Source: Vulcanimicrobiota bacterium
GTDB lineage: Bacteria > Vulcanimicrobiota > Vulcanimicrobiia > Vulcanimicrobiales > Vulcanimicrobiaceae
DNA length: 64,000 nt
Direction: 5' to 3'
NCBI GenBank assembly: GCA_003168375.1
Contig: PMSI01000007.1
Span: 186,001 to 250,000, forward strand
Below the pieces are notes generated by a model that worked only from the letters and a program-made list of their open reading frames with translations, searched no databases and was not told where the DNA came from. Each line of letters starts with the position of its first letter. Position 1 is the stretch's first letter. Made by a program: the position numbers and the translations under genes. Below, one piece after another: positions 24,519-33,814 of the stretch.

Positions 24519-25046
24519 AACCGTGTCGTAGCGCGAGGGCATGATGCGCGTGTTGCCGTCTTCGTCGAAGACGGTGCAGGCGTCGATCGGCTTCGCGTAG
24601 ACGTGCAGCGTGACGGCGCGGCCGCCGCACGCGCCGACGCGGTGGACCGAGAGGTGCCCGCTGCGCATGTCGATCTCGCCTTCGCGCAGTGTGCGCGTCG
24701 TCGTATGGCGTAGATCGCGCGGGCCCTTGTCGAAGCCGTCGGGATAGGCGACCCGGTAGTTCTCGCAGCTGATCGCGCCGCGCTGTACGACGAACGCGCA
24801 GTCGGAGTCCGCGTGGTCGTGGATCGCCGAGCGCGCGTCCTTCTCCCAACAGATCGCGATCAGCTCGAACGCCGCATCGCGCACGACCAAGTTGCGGGTG
24901 TACCGGCCGGGCGCCCAGGTCATGAACGGCTCCAGCGTGCGCGCGTCGATGCGCACGCCGCGCAAGGCGGCGGCGACGCGTACCGGCTGGAGCACGTCGC
25001 CGAGCTCGCGGAGCGCGAGGACGAGGTCGTCGATCCCGTGGAGCAT
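24450..25046 (-). CDS. Cysteine dioxygenase-like cupin protein
   Basis: A 198-residue non-haem iron cupin of the cysteine dioxygenase family, which adds O2 to a thiol to give a sulfinate. The metal motif is AIHDHADSDCAFVVQRG and the later His is in HLSVHRVGACGGRAVTLHVYAKP. AGGAGG lies 10 bases before the ATG at 25046, which settles the start; the open frame continues upstream but is antisense to the next gene. The last 18 or so residues (RVTLSPSKGQDDMRG and onward) are translated palindromic repeat, so the original stop has been lost. The exact thiol substrate is unknown. Confidence 0.82.
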   Translation of the reverse strand: MLHGIDDLVLALRELGDVLQPVRVAAALRGVRIDARTLEPFMTWAPGRYTRNLVVRDAAFELIAICWEKDARSAIHDHADSDCAFVVQRGAISCENYRVAYPDGFDKGPRDLRHTTTRTLREGEIDMRSGHLSVHRVGACGGRAVTLHVYAKPIDACTVFDEDGNTRIMPSRYDTVPALRVTLSPSKGQDDMRGVTSA

Positions 25047-25105
25047 GGTGCGTTCGTCCTCCTGAACCGTTCCGATGCCCTTCAACTCACCGCAGTCCCG
25101 CTGCC

Positions 25106-26785
25106 TTATGGGGGCGGCAGGACGCTCGACGCCGCGATCGGTCCCAATCGGCGGCGCGGGGCAGTCTGCCACCGAGCGGCAAGCTCGTAGAAGCGATCGA
25201 GAATTCCGACCTTGATGTCGCCGACGTCGATGGGCTCGGGGTTCCAGTCGACGTTCTCGATCTCGTCGAAACGATAGGCGCGGACGAGGCTCTCGAGCGC
25301 CGAGAAGCGTTCGCGATCGGATGCGTGCCCCGCCTCGTCGTTGAGCGGATAGAAGACGATGACCGGGATGCCCATTGCGATCGCAGGCAGCGCGCAGTGG
25401 AGGAGCGTCGTCACGATGAGTTTGGCACGTGAGCGGTAGCCGTCGAGAAGCTCCTCTGCCCGCGCCATGTTCGCCGCGAAGTCGTGCGAACCCGAGTAGT
25501 GGCTGACGAAGGTATACGGCCCGAACGCCCGCGGAAGATAGTCCTTGACGCGCTCGTCTCGCGACACGACGAACACTTCGGTCTGACTCTTGGCACCGCC
25601 GATCCTTCTGGGAAACGTCAGCGAGAGACAGTTGCTGATGAAAGCGTCGACGCCGTTCGACCGCAAGAGGCTTTCGGTGTAGACGTCTCGACATCCAATC
25701 GGCTGGTGCCGGCGAAAAAAGTCGATCGATGCTTTCGAGATGAGCTCGGGGCATTGAAACAAGCGAATGTGGAATCCGTCGATCAGCGGCATGAGTCTCG
25801 GATGCGGTGGCCATTCCGTTCGGTTTGCCTTGAACCAGCCATTGAGCAGGATTCCGACCGGGTCGTTGCCTTCGGGCAGACCGGTCCCTGACTCGAGCGC
25901 ATCGTCGCGATCAATATCGTGCGTCGGCTGGATGCCTAATCGCGAAAGGATGCGCAGCCCGGCGATGATCTGGATATGGTCACCCAAGTTCTCGGTCGAG
26001 ACCTTCAGCGACGCGAAGATCTGAGGCGTTGCGAGATCGGGCTCCGCGCTGCGTACGAGTCCGGACTCCCCAGCGGCCGCTTTGTCCTGCTCCAGCAGAT
26101 GTTCGAGCATGCACCCGGGCTTTACTCGCTCTTCGAGCAGCCGGTGCGTCAGCTTGAAAACGGGCGTCGTCCAGTCGATCGACTCGAGAACCTCCGCCTT
26201 CGGGCGGTACAACCGATCGAGGACTTGCAATGCGTGCGGCCCGTCGGCGCTCACCCGTGGAACTCGGGACCATGCCTCCGCCGCGGTGCGATCCGCCGCG
26301 CATATTTCGCGAAAGACGTGATGAAGCCAAAAGTAGTCGTCTGAACGAGGACGGTTCGACCAAAATTCGATCATCCATCGGCACCAGGTCGAGATCAGAT
26401 AATGGTCGGATTCGGCGCTCAAGAACCAGGATGACAGCGGGCGGTCAGGGGCGGGCGTGGCGAACGCAAAGAAGCCCTCCTCCATCACGCTGGGCAGCCA
26501 GTCATCGAGAGGTCGATTGCAAAGGAGTGTCGCGTCGACCCACACGCCGCCGAACTCGTGCAACAACAGGATTCGCACGATGTCTGACAAGGAAGCGGCC
26601 GTCACGGACTGACGCGCGAGCTCGATGTAGTTCCCCACGGAAACATACCGCTCGACCGAAAGCGCATCGAGGCAGCGGAGCTCCCAGCCTGGATTCTTCC
26701 GCTCCCAACTGCGTAGACACATCTCGACCAATGGCGGGGCGTTCTCTCGTCCCTGAAACCAACAAGTCCAGATCGTCTTTTTCAC
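25106..26785 (-). CDS. Fusion of a glycosyltransferase (capsule-type, GT32-like) and a polysaccharide pyruvyltransferase-like domain
   Basis: A 559-residue two-domain protein. Residues 1 to about 250 resemble capsular polysaccharide/GT32-type glycosyltransferases: MKKTIWTCWFQGRENAPPL, a nucleotide-sugar site with SLSDIVRILLLHEFGGVWVDATLLC (the D-x-D-like acidic motif is GVWVDAT), then DRPLSSWFLSAE. From about residue 265, NLGDHIQIIAGLRIL, NGWF, GCRDVYTESLLRSNGVDAF and LSLTFPRR match the pyruvyltransferase (WcaK/CsaB) domain, ending with LHCALPAIAMGIPVIVFYP. Such a protein would build and decorate a surface glycan. No signal peptide. The combination in one chain is uncommon. Confidence 0.78.
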   Translation of the reverse strand: MKKTIWTCWFQGRENAPPLVEMCLRSWERKNPGWELRCLDALSVERYVSVGNYIELARQSVTAASLSDIVRILLLHEFGGVWVDATLLCNRPLDDWLPSVMEEGFFAFATPAPDRPLSSWFLSAESDHYLISTWCRWMIEFWSNRPRSDDYFWLHHVFREICAADRTAAEAWSRVPRVSADGPHALQVLDRLYRPKAEVLESIDWTTPVFKLTHRLLEERVKPGCMLEHLLEQDKAAAGESGLVRSAEPDLATPQIFASLKVSTENLGDHIQIIAGLRILSRLGIQPTHDIDRDDALESGTGLPEGNDPVGILLNGWFKANRTEWPPHPRLMPLIDGFHIRLFQCPELISKASIDFFRRHQPIGCRDVYTESLLRSNGVDAFISNCLSLTFPRRIGGAKSQTEVFVVSRDERVKDYLPRAFGPYTFVSHYSGSHDFAANMARAEELLDGYRSRAKLIVTTLLHCALPAIAMGIPVIVFYPLNDEAGHASDRERFSALESLVRAYRFDEIENVDWNPEPIDVGDIKVGILDRFYELAARWQTAPRRRLGPIAASSVLPPP

Positions 26786-26815
26786 GCGGCCTCGAAAAAT
26801 GCCCGTTCCCGTTCG

Positions 26816-27697
26816 TTATCTCGAACGAAGAACGCGCCCCTGCGGCGCGTTGACGAGGCACTCGGATCGTTCCACGAGCAGCCGTCGTTCGGTGCCCCCG
26901 AACTCCTTGAGCGGATACGAGCGAAGCTTCCGTTCAATCGCGTCGAGAAGGTCCGCGAACGGCGGTTGTTCCTCCTCTTGCCGTCGCAGCAACTGCCAGC
27001 TCTGAAGTTCCTCTCGGTTCACGTAGAACATCACCAATACATCCCGATCGATCGTCGACGAAAAGCCGTGATACGTGTAAAAGTGGGGAACGAAAATGCA
27101 GACGGAGTTCGGTCGGAACCGCGCCTGGAAATGCGGCACGAGGGATTTGTCGTAGAGGATCGTCGCATTGCGTTCTTCCTCTGCCGGCGACACGACATGC
27201 GCCGGGATGTAGAAGACGAATGAGATGAACTTCGGCGGTATATCGACGTGGATGTTCTGAAACCGAGCCGCCTTCGTGAAGATGTACTCGAACTCGTCAT
27301 GGATCGACAGCGAGTTGGCGAGGGCCTGTAACGGCGCGAAGTAGAACTTCTCGAGCAGCGCTTGCTTGACGTCAGGGCTCGAAAAGACGGCTCGGATGCA
27401 CTCCACGACATCGTCCGTGCTCGTGAAGAGGTTGTAGCGCTGGTTCACGAAGGCAGGGTTGTCCTGGGGACGATCCTGAACGCCATCGCCGTATTTGCAC
27501 TTCACCATGTGCGCGTGAAGGTCGGCGTAGAGATCGGCCGGGAAGATGTCCGCGATGAAGGTGTGATAGAACGGTTTCACATCGGTCGCCGTCTGTTCGA
27601 TCCGTGAAAGTACGTGCGAGCGGCAACGTCGATAGAAGTCTTGCCTCGATGGCTCGTTTCGAGCGTTCTGCGTTGCCGGCGATCGTGCCGAATTCAT
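26816..27697 (-). CDS. 2-oxoglutarate/Fe(II)-dependent oxygenase-like protein
   Basis: A 293-residue protein with the double-stranded beta-helix pattern of 2OG-Fe(II) oxygenases: the HxD motif in NIHVDIPPKFISFVFYIP, the distal His in HFYTYHGFSSTIDRDVLVMFYVN, and an Arg shortly after (STIDRD) that could bind 2-oxoglutarate. The N-terminal region (FYHTFIADIFPADLYADLHAHM) matches the typical lead-in of this family. It sits 30 bases upstream of the glycosyltransferase fusion on the same strand, so the two probably form an operon for hydroxylating or decorating a glycan or lipid. Substrate unknown. Confidence 0.75.
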   Translation of the reverse strand: MNSARSPATQNARNEPSRQDFYRRCRSHVLSRIEQTATDVKPFYHTFIADIFPADLYADLHAHMVKCKYGDGVQDRPQDNPAFVNQRYNLFTSTDDVVECIRAVFSSPDVKQALLEKFYFAPLQALANSLSIHDEFEYIFTKAARFQNIHVDIPPKFISFVFYIPAHVVSPAEEERNATILYDKSLVPHFQARFRPNSVCIFVPHFYTYHGFSSTIDRDVLVMFYVNREELQSWQLLRRQEEEQPPFADLLDAIERKLRSYPLKEFGGTERRLLVERSECLVNAPQGRVLRSR

Positions 27698-27799
27698 CGT
27701 TAGTTGCCGACTTGACGCTTCATGGAGCCTTTTCCTCGCGGGTGCACAGATGCGGCGCGCCGCGAAGGATCGAGGCGGTCGCGGCCGGGAGTATCAAGC

Positions 27800-29461
27800 A
27801 TGATCGACGATTCTGTTCGCACGATCCGGGCACCGCGCGGTACCGCGCTGCGCGCACGCAGCTGGCAAGCGGAAGCCGCCTTGCGCATGCTGATGAACAA
27901 TCTCGATCCGGAGGTCGCCGAGCGTCCCGGCGACCTCGTCGTCTACGGCGGGATCGGGAAAGCCGCGCGCGACTGGCCCTCGTTCGATCGCATCGTCGCG
28001 GAGCTCGAACGCCTCGGCGACGACGAGACGCTGGCGATCCAATCCGGCAAACCGGTCGGCGTCTTCCGCACCCATCCCGATGCGCCGCGCGTCGTGCTCG
28101 CCAACTCCAACCTCGTCCCGCATTGGGCGACCTGGGAGCACTTCCACGAGCTCGACCGCAAAGGGCTGATGATGTACGGCCAGATGACGGCCGGTTCGTG
28201 GATCTATATCGGCTCGCAAGGGATCGTGCAGGGGACGTACGAGACGTTCGCCGAGCTCGGCCGGCAGCATTACGGCGGCGATCTCGCCGGCAAGTGGATC
28301 CTCACCGCCGGCCTGGGCGGGATGGGCGGCGCGCAGCCGCTCGCCGCGACGATGGCCGGCGCGTCGATGCTCGCGATCGAGTGCGATCCGGCGCGCATCG
28401 AGAAACGCTTGGCGACGCGCTACCTCGACAAGCACGCGGCGTCGCTCGACGAAGCGCTCGCGCTGATCGAGGAGTCGAAGCGCACGAAGGTCCCCGTGTC
28501 GGTCGGGGTCGTCGGGAACGCGGCCGAGATTGTCCCCGAGCTGCTGCGGCGCGGGGTGCGCCCGGATGCGGTGACCGATCAGACCTCGGCGCACGATCCG
28601 GTCAACGGCTATCTCCCCGCCGGCTGGACGCTCGAGCAATGGCGCGAAGCACGCGAGCGCGATCCGCAGGCCGTCGCCGAGGCGGCGAAGCGCTCGATGG
28701 TCACGCACGTCGAAGCCATGGTCGCGTTTCATCGCCTCGGCGTCCCGACGTTCGACTACGGCAACAACATTCGCCAGATGGCGCTCGAGACCGGCTTTGC
28801 GGACGCGTTCGCGTACCCGGGATTCGTGCCGGCGTACATCCGGCCGCTGTTCTGCCGCGGGGTCGGACCGTTCCGCTGGGTCGCGCTCTCGGGCGATCCC
28901 GACGACATCGCGAAGACCGACGCGAAGGTCAAGGAGCTGCTGCCGAACGACGCGCATTTGCACCGCTGGCTCGACATGGCGCATGAGCGGATCGCGTTTC
29001 AGGGGCTGCCGGCGCGGATCTGCTGGATCGGTCTGGGCGACCGCGACCGGGTCGGCCTGGCGTTCAATGCGATGGTCGCGAGCGGTGAGCTGAAGGCGCC
29101 GATCGTGATCGGCCGCGATCATCTCGACAGCGGCAGCGTCGCCTCGCCGAACCGCGAGACCGAAGCGATGCGCGACGGTTCCGACGCGGTCAGCGACTGG
29201 CCGCTCCTCAACGCGATGCTCAACGTCGCGGGCGGCGCGACCTGGGTCTCGATCCATCACGGCGGCGGGGTCGGGATCGGGTACTCGCAACACGCCGGGG
29301 TCGTGATCGTGTGCGACGGCACCGAGGCTGCGGCGAAGCGCATCGCGCGCGTGCTGTGGAACGATCCGGCGAGCGGCGTCGCGCGCCATGCCGACGCCGG
29401 CTACGAATCGGCGCTGGAGTGCGCCCGCGAGCACGGCCTCCGGATTCCTATGCAACAGTGA
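27800..29461 (+). CDS. hutU: Urocanate hydratase
   Basis: A 553-residue urocanase converting urocanate to imidazolonepropionate with tightly bound NAD+. The sequence follows the family throughout: [16 protein letters not shown], the NAD-binding [32 protein letters not shown], the catalytic-Cys region [34 protein letters not shown], and [15 protein letters not shown]. The ATG at 27800 gives the normal start. It is coupled to hutH by a GTGA overlap. Confidence 0.97.
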   Translation: MIDDSVRTIRAPRGTALRARSWQAEAALRMLMNNLDPEVAERPGDLVVYGGIGKAARDWPSFDRIVAELERLGDDETLAIQSGKPVGVFRTHPDAPRVVLANSNLVPHWATWEHFHELDRKGLMMYGQMTAGSWIYIGSQGIVQGTYETFAELGRQHYGGDLAGKWILTAGLGGMGGAQPLAATMAGASMLAIECDPARIEKRLATRYLDKHAASLDEALALIEESKRTKVPVSVGVVGNAAEIVPELLRRGVRPDAVTDQTSAHDPVNGYLPAGWTLEQWREARERDPQAVAEAAKRSMVTHVEAMVAFHRLGVPTFDYGNNIRQMALETGFADAFAYPGFVPAYIRPLFCRGVGPFRWVALSGDPDDIAKTDAKVKELLPNDAHLHRWLDMAHERIAFQGLPARICWIGLGDRDRVGLAFNAMVASGELKAPIVIGRDHLDSGSVASPNRETEAMRDGSDAVSDWPLLNAMLNVAGGATWVSIHHGGGVGIGYSQHAGVVIVCDGTEAAAKRIARVLWNDPASGVARHADAGYESALECAREHGLRIPMQQ

Positions 29462-30996
29462 GCGCAACGGTGACGATGCGCGCCGGCGAGCTCCGCGCAG
29501 CCGACGTGCGCGCGCTGCTGCGCGGCGATACCCTCCTCGCACTCGATCCGGAGGCGAAAGCCGGTGTCGACCGGGCCGCCGCGGTGGTCGCCGCGATCGC
29601 CGCGCAAGATGCCAGCGTCTACGGAGTCAACACCGGCTTCGGGAAGCTTGCGCAGACGCGCATCCCGCGCGAGCGACTCGGGGAACTGCAGCGCAATCTC
29701 GTCATCTCGCACGCCTGCGGCGTCGGCGCGCCGCTGCCGCGCGAGGTCGTGCGACTCGTGCTGGCACTGAAGATCAACTCGCTCGCGCGCGGCTATTCCG
29801 GCGTGCGCTGGAGCGTGATCGAGACGCTGCTGGCGTGCCATGAGCGCGACGTCCTGCCGGTGATCCCGGGACAGGGTTCGGTCGGCGCGTCGGGCGATCT
29901 CGCGCCGCTCGCGCACCTGTCGGCGGCGCTGATCGGCGTCGGCGACGCCGTCGCCGGCGGCCGCACGATGCCCGCGACCGAGGCGCTGGCGCAGGCGGGG
30001 ATCGCGTTGCTCGAGCTGCGCGCGAAAGAAGGGCTCGCGCTGCTCAACGGGACGCAGGTCTCGACCGCGCTGGCGCTGCGCGGACTGGTCGGCGCCGAAG
30101 ACGTGCTCGCCGCATCGCTCGTCGCCGGTGCGCTGACGATCGAAGCCGCGCTGGGCAGCGTGCGCCCGTTCGACGCGCGGATCCACGCCGTTCGCGGACA
30201 CGCGTCGCAGAGCGACGTCGCGGCGGCGGTCCGCGATCTGATCGAAGGCAGTGAGATCAACGAGTCGCACCGTGACTGCGGGCGGGTGCAGGACCCGTAC
30301 AGCCTGCGCTGCATCCCGCAGGTCGCCGGGGCGTGCTTGCGCACGATACGGGACGCCGCCGCGGTCCTGGTCGACGAGGCCAACGCGGTCTCCGACAACC
30401 CGCTGGTCTTCCCCGACACCGGCGAGGTGATCTCCGGCGGCAACTTCCATGCGGAACCCGTCGCGCTGGTCGCCGACGCGCTGGCCGTCGCGATCGCGGA
30501 GATCGGGAACATCAGCGAACGTCGCAGTGCGCTGCTGGTCGATCCGACGTTCAGCCAGCTGCCCGCATTCCTCGCAACCGATCCCGGGCTCGAGTCCGGC
30601 TACATGATCGCGCAGGTCACGGCGGCCGCGCTCGCCTCGGAGAACAAAGGGCTCGCGCATCCGGCCAGCGTCGACTCGATCCCGACCTCGGCGGGACAGG
30701 AAGACCACGTCAGCATGGCAACGCACGGCGCGCGCCGGCTCGACGACATGCTGCGCAACGCCGCGCACATCGTCGCGATCGAGCTCCTCTCGGCAGCGCG
30801 CGGGATCGGCTTCCGCCGCCCGCTGCGCACGTCGCGGACACTTGAAGCGATCCTGGCCGAGATCGCGCCGGACGGCGGCGGCCGGGGTGACCGGTACCTC
30901 GCGCCGGAGATCGCACGCGTCGCGCAGCTCGTGCGCAGCGGCCGCTTCACGCCGCTGGTCGCCCAGCTGTTCCCCACGACGGCCGGTGCGTCGTGA
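29458..30996 (+). CDS. hutH: Histidine ammonia-lyase
   Basis: A 512-residue enzyme that deaminates histidine to urocanate. The Ala-Ser-Gly triad forming the MIO cofactor is in [15 protein letters not shown], with the substrate region [42 protein letters not shown] and [23 protein letters not shown] start at 29458 overlaps the hutU stop, matching the coupling style of this genome; GTG 29470 and ATG 29476 are alternatives. Its stop overlaps the start of hutG. Confidence 0.96.
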   Translation: MSATVTMRAGELRAADVRALLRGDTLLALDPEAKAGVDRAAAVVAAIAAQDASVYGVNTGFGKLAQTRIPRERLGELQRNLVISHACGVGAPLPREVVRLVLALKINSLARGYSGVRWSVIETLLACHERDVLPVIPGQGSVGASGDLAPLAHLSAALIGVGDAVAGGRTMPATEALAQAGIALLELRAKEGLALLNGTQVSTALALRGLVGAEDVLAASLVAGALTIEAALGSVRPFDARIHAVRGHASQSDVAAAVRDLIEGSEINESHRDCGRVQDPYSLRCIPQVAGACLRTIRDAAAVLVDEANAVSDNPLVFPDTGEVISGGNFHAEPVALVADALAVAIAEIGNISERRSALLVDPTFSQLPAFLATDPGLESGYMIAQVTAAALASENKGLAHPASVDSIPTSAGQEDHVSMATHGARRLDDMLRNAAHIVAIELLSAARGIGFRRPLRTSRTLEAILAEIAPDGGGRGDRYLAPEIARVAQLVRSGRFTPLVAQLFPTTAGAS

Positions 30997-31835
30997 CAAA
31001 CCCAGATGTCACCCTGAGCTTGTCGAAGGGTGTCTTCGAGCTGGAGCGCGGTGACGGGCCGCTGGTGATCAGCGCGCCGCACGTGGGGACGTTCGTGCCC
31101 GACGAACTCGCGGCGCGTTTGACGCCGCCCGGTCGCGCGCTGGTCGACACCGACTGGTTCGCGGATCGGCTCTATCCGTTCGCCGGCCAGCTCGGCGCGA
31201 CGGTGCTGCGGGCACTCCGGTCGCGGTACGTCGTCGACCTGAACCGCGATCCCTCGGGTGCGACATTGTATCCGGGCGCGCGGACGACCGGGCTCTGCGC
31301 GACCGAGACGTTCGAAGGCGAGCCGCTCTACGCAGCCGGTGACGAGCCGTCGTACGACGAGATCGCGATCCGCCGCGCGCTGTGCTTCGACCCGTATCAC
31401 GACGCGCTCGCCGGCGAGCTTGCTCGCATCAAAAGGGTGCACGGCTATGCGCTGCTGCTCGACGCGCACTCGATCTGGAGCCCGTTGCCGCTGCTCTTCG
31501 ACGGCGAGCTGCCGGATGTGAACGTCGGGACGAACTCGGGGCGCTCGTGCGAACGCAATCTGGCGGACGCGGTTGCGCACGTCGTCGCCGCGTCGCCGTA
31601 CGCGTACGTCGTCGACGGGCGCTTCAAAGGCGGGTACATCACGCGGCGGTACGGCAATCCCGCGCACGCCGTGCACGCGATCCAGCTCGAGATCAACCAG
31701 AAGACGTACCTTGCCGACGGCTCGCGCACCGCGTGGGACGAGGCGAAGGCGGGACGTCTCTCCGTCGTCCTGCGCGCAGTCTGCAACGCGCTGCTCGCGA
31801 CGGCTCCCAAGCATTCCACGTCGGCATCACCCTGA
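30993..31835 (+). CDS. hutG: N-formylglutamate amidohydrolase
   Basis: A 280-residue hydrolase that cleaves N-formylglutamate to formate and glutamate, the last step of the route through HutF. Family motifs are LVISAPHVGTFVPDEL, DTDWFADRLYPFA, VVDLNRDPSG, and LLLDAHSIWSPLPLLF. The GTG start overlaps the hutH stop. Residues 4-14 (DVTLSLSKGVF) are the translation of a palindromic repeat at 31007-31031, so the enzyme carries a non-native N-terminal segment. Confidence 0.93.
   Translation: MTNPDVTLSLSKGVFELERGDGPLVISAPHVGTFVPDELAARLTPPGRALVDTDWFADRLYPFAGQLGATVLRALRSRYVVDLNRDPSGATLYPGARTTGLCATETFEGEPLYAAGDEPSYDEIAIRRALCFDPYHDALAGELARIKRVHGYALLLDAHSIWSPLPLLFDGELPDVNVGTNSGRSCERNLADAVAHVVAASPYAYVVDGRFKGGYITRRYGNPAHAVHAIQLEINQKTYLADGSRTAWDEAKAGRLSVVLRAVCNALLATAPKHSTSASP
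31007..31031. repeat. Palindromic repeat copy in the hutG start
   Basis: The copy reads TGTCACCCTGAGCTTGTCGAAGGGT, that is, in the opposite core orientation to the copies at 932 and 1524. It lies between the GTG start and the conserved body of hutG and keeps the frame open as VTLSLSKG. Confidence 0.88.
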
Positions 31836-31851
31836 GGAGAACGGTCGATCC

Positions 31852-32577
31852 ATGCAGCATCACGAGATCGCGCGTGCGGAGTTCGTCGGCACGGGCGAGG
31901 GGAAGCGTGCCTACCTGGCCGTCCCCGCCGGCGGCGGACCCTTCCCGGGCGTGCTCCTGTTTCAGGAAGCGTTCGGCGTCAACGACTACATCCAGAGCGA
32001 GGTGCGCAGGCTCGCCGAGCACGGCTACGAAGCGATCGCGCCGGATCTGTTCGACGGCGACACGTACTCCTACGCGCAGCTCGACAAGGTGTACCCGCGT
32101 TTGACGGGCCTCAGTACCGAGGGCATGCTCGAGGACGTGCGCGCCGCGACCGCGTTTCTCGACGCTGATCCCAGCGTGCGCCATGAGCGGTACGGCGCGG
32201 TCGGGTTCTGCATGGGCGGACGTCTCGCGGTGCTGACCGCGCTGACGCTCGGCGAGCGGATCGCCGCAGCGGCGTCGTTCTACGGCGGCGGGATCGCGCC
32301 GAAAGTACCGCGCCTCTGGCAGCCGCTGGTCGAGCGTCTGCCGGAACTGCAATCGGAACTGCTGCTGATCTACGGCGCCGACGACGAAGGGATCGCGCCC
32401 GACGAACACGGACGCGTCGCCGAAACGCTCTCCCGTGAGAAGAAGCGCTACACGATCAGCGTCTACCCGGGCGCGCCGCACGGCTTCGCATCGCGCGACC
32501 GCGACAGCTACCGCCCGCAGCAGGCAGAAGCCGCCTGGCTCGAGACGCTCGCGTTGTTCGAGCGCACGCTGCGGTAA
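31852..32577 (+). CDS. Dienelactone hydrolase family protein
   Basis: A 241-residue alpha/beta hydrolase with a cysteine nucleophile as in dienelactone hydrolases (VGFCMGGRLAVLTAL), acid in LLLIYGADDEGIAPDE, and His in YPGAPHGFASRD. The N-terminus PFPGVLLFQEAFGVNDYIQ is typical. It follows hutG by 16 bases with a GAGGAG site and is probably co-transcribed. No step of histidine breakdown needs it, so its role there is unclear. Confidence 0.9.
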   Translation: MQHHEIARAEFVGTGEGKRAYLAVPAGGGPFPGVLLFQEAFGVNDYIQSEVRRLAEHGYEAIAPDLFDGDTYSYAQLDKVYPRLTGLSTEGMLEDVRAATAFLDADPSVRHERYGAVGFCMGGRLAVLTALTLGERIAAAASFYGGGIAPKVPRLWQPLVERLPELQSELLLIYGADDEGIAPDEHGRVAETLSREKKRYTISVYPGAPHGFASRDRDSYRPQQAEAAWLETLALFERTLR

Positions 32578-32580
32578 CGC

Positions 32581-33801
32581 CTACAGAGGCTCGCCGGCGA
32601 TCACGACGCCGGCGCAACGGCTCGTGCCGAGCCAGTAACACAGCTCCGGCGGCGATGCGATGTCCCAGAGCGCGAGATCGCAGCGCATGCCGGTGCGCAG
32701 CTCGCCGCGGTCGTCGAGGCCGAGGGCGCGCGCGGCGTGGCGCGTGACGCCGGCGACGCTTTCTTCCGGCGTGAGGCCGAACAGGACGCAGGCCATGTTC
32801 AGCACGGTCGGCAGCGTCAGGATCGGCGATGTACCGGGATTGCAATCGGTCGCGAGCGCGATCGGGACGCCGTGCGCGCGCAGCGCTTCGACGGGAGGTT
32901 TGACCGTCTCGCGCAGATAGTAATACGCGCCCGGCAGCAGCACGGCGACCGTGCCGCTCGCGGCGAGCGCGGCGATCCCGGCCTCGCCGGTGTGTTCCAG
33001 ATGATCGGCCGAGAGCGCACCGTAGCGCGCCGCGAGCGCTGCTGCTCCGGTATCGGCGATCTGGTCGGCGTGCACTTTCACGGCGAGACCGAGCCGTCGC
33101 GCCGCGTCGAGTACGCGCGCCGACTCCGCCGGCGAGAACGCGATCGTATCGCAGAAGACGTCGACCGCATCGGCCAGCTCCTCGCGCGCCACTCGCGGCA
33201 GCATCTCGCCGCACACGAGCGCGAGGTAGTCGTCGCGGCGGCCGGCGTACTCCGGCGGGACGACGTGCGCGCCGAGATAGGTCGTCCGCACGGTGATCCC
33301 GAGCTCGCGCCCAAGCCGGCGCGCGACGCGCAGCATGCGCAGTTCGGTCTCGACGTCGAGCCCGTAGCCGGACTTGATCTCGACCGTCGTCGTACCGCTT
33401 GCGATCATCGCGCGCAGCCGCTGCGCCGCCTCGCGGTAGAGCGTCTCCTCGTTTGTCGCGCGGGTCGTCGCGACGGTGTGCGCGATCCCGCTTCCGCCGC
33501 TCGCTGCCGCGAGATAGCTTTGTCCCGCAACGCGGCGCTCGAAATCGGCGACGCGCTCGCCGCCGAAGACCAGATGCGTGTGCGGATCGACGAACCCCGG
33601 CGTGATCCAGCGTCGCGCCGCATCGACCACGCGCGCCGCGAGCCGTTCCGGCGCGTCCGGCAGCTCCGCGCGCTCGCCGACGAACGCGATCGCGCCGTCC
33701 TTCGCGCCGAGCGCGCCGTCGGCGATCGCGCCGTACGGCACGGCGCCCGGCGTCATCGTCGCGAGCCGGGCGTTGATCCACAGCGTGTCGTAGGAGGACA
33801 T
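32581..33801 (-). CDS. hutI: Imidazolonepropionase
   Basis: A 406-residue amidohydrolase opening the imidazolone ring to give N-formimino-glutamate. Metal-binding and substrate motifs are PGFVDPHTHLVFGGERVADFERR, IKSGYGLDVETELRMLR, VKVHADQIADTGAAALA, ADHLEHTGEAG, and TDCNPGTSPILTLPTVLNMA. It lies convergent to the dienelactone hydrolase-like gene and follows the DUF2339 gene on the same strand by 13 bases. Confidence 0.96.
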   Translation of the reverse strand: MSSYDTLWINARLATMTPGAVPYGAIADGALGAKDGAIAFVGERAELPDAPERLAARVVDAARRWITPGFVDPHTHLVFGGERVADFERRVAGQSYLAAASGGSGIAHTVATTRATNEETLYREAAQRLRAMIASGTTTVEIKSGYGLDVETELRMLRVARRLGRELGITVRTTYLGAHVVPPEYAGRRDDYLALVCGEMLPRVAREELADAVDVFCDTIAFSPAESARVLDAARRLGLAVKVHADQIADTGAAALAARYGALSADHLEHTGEAGIAALAASGTVAVLLPGAYYYLRETVKPPVEALRAHGVPIALATDCNPGTSPILTLPTVLNMACVLFGLTPEESVAGVTRHAARALGLDDRGELRTGMRCDLALWDIASPPELCYWLGTSRCAGVVIAGEPL

Positions 33802-33814
33802 CCGGCCGACTCGT

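Noticed and set aside
932-31031. Short repeats considered as a CRISPR array
   Set aside because: Copies are dispersed over 30 kb, palindromic, and often in coding frames, without regular spacers or cas genes.
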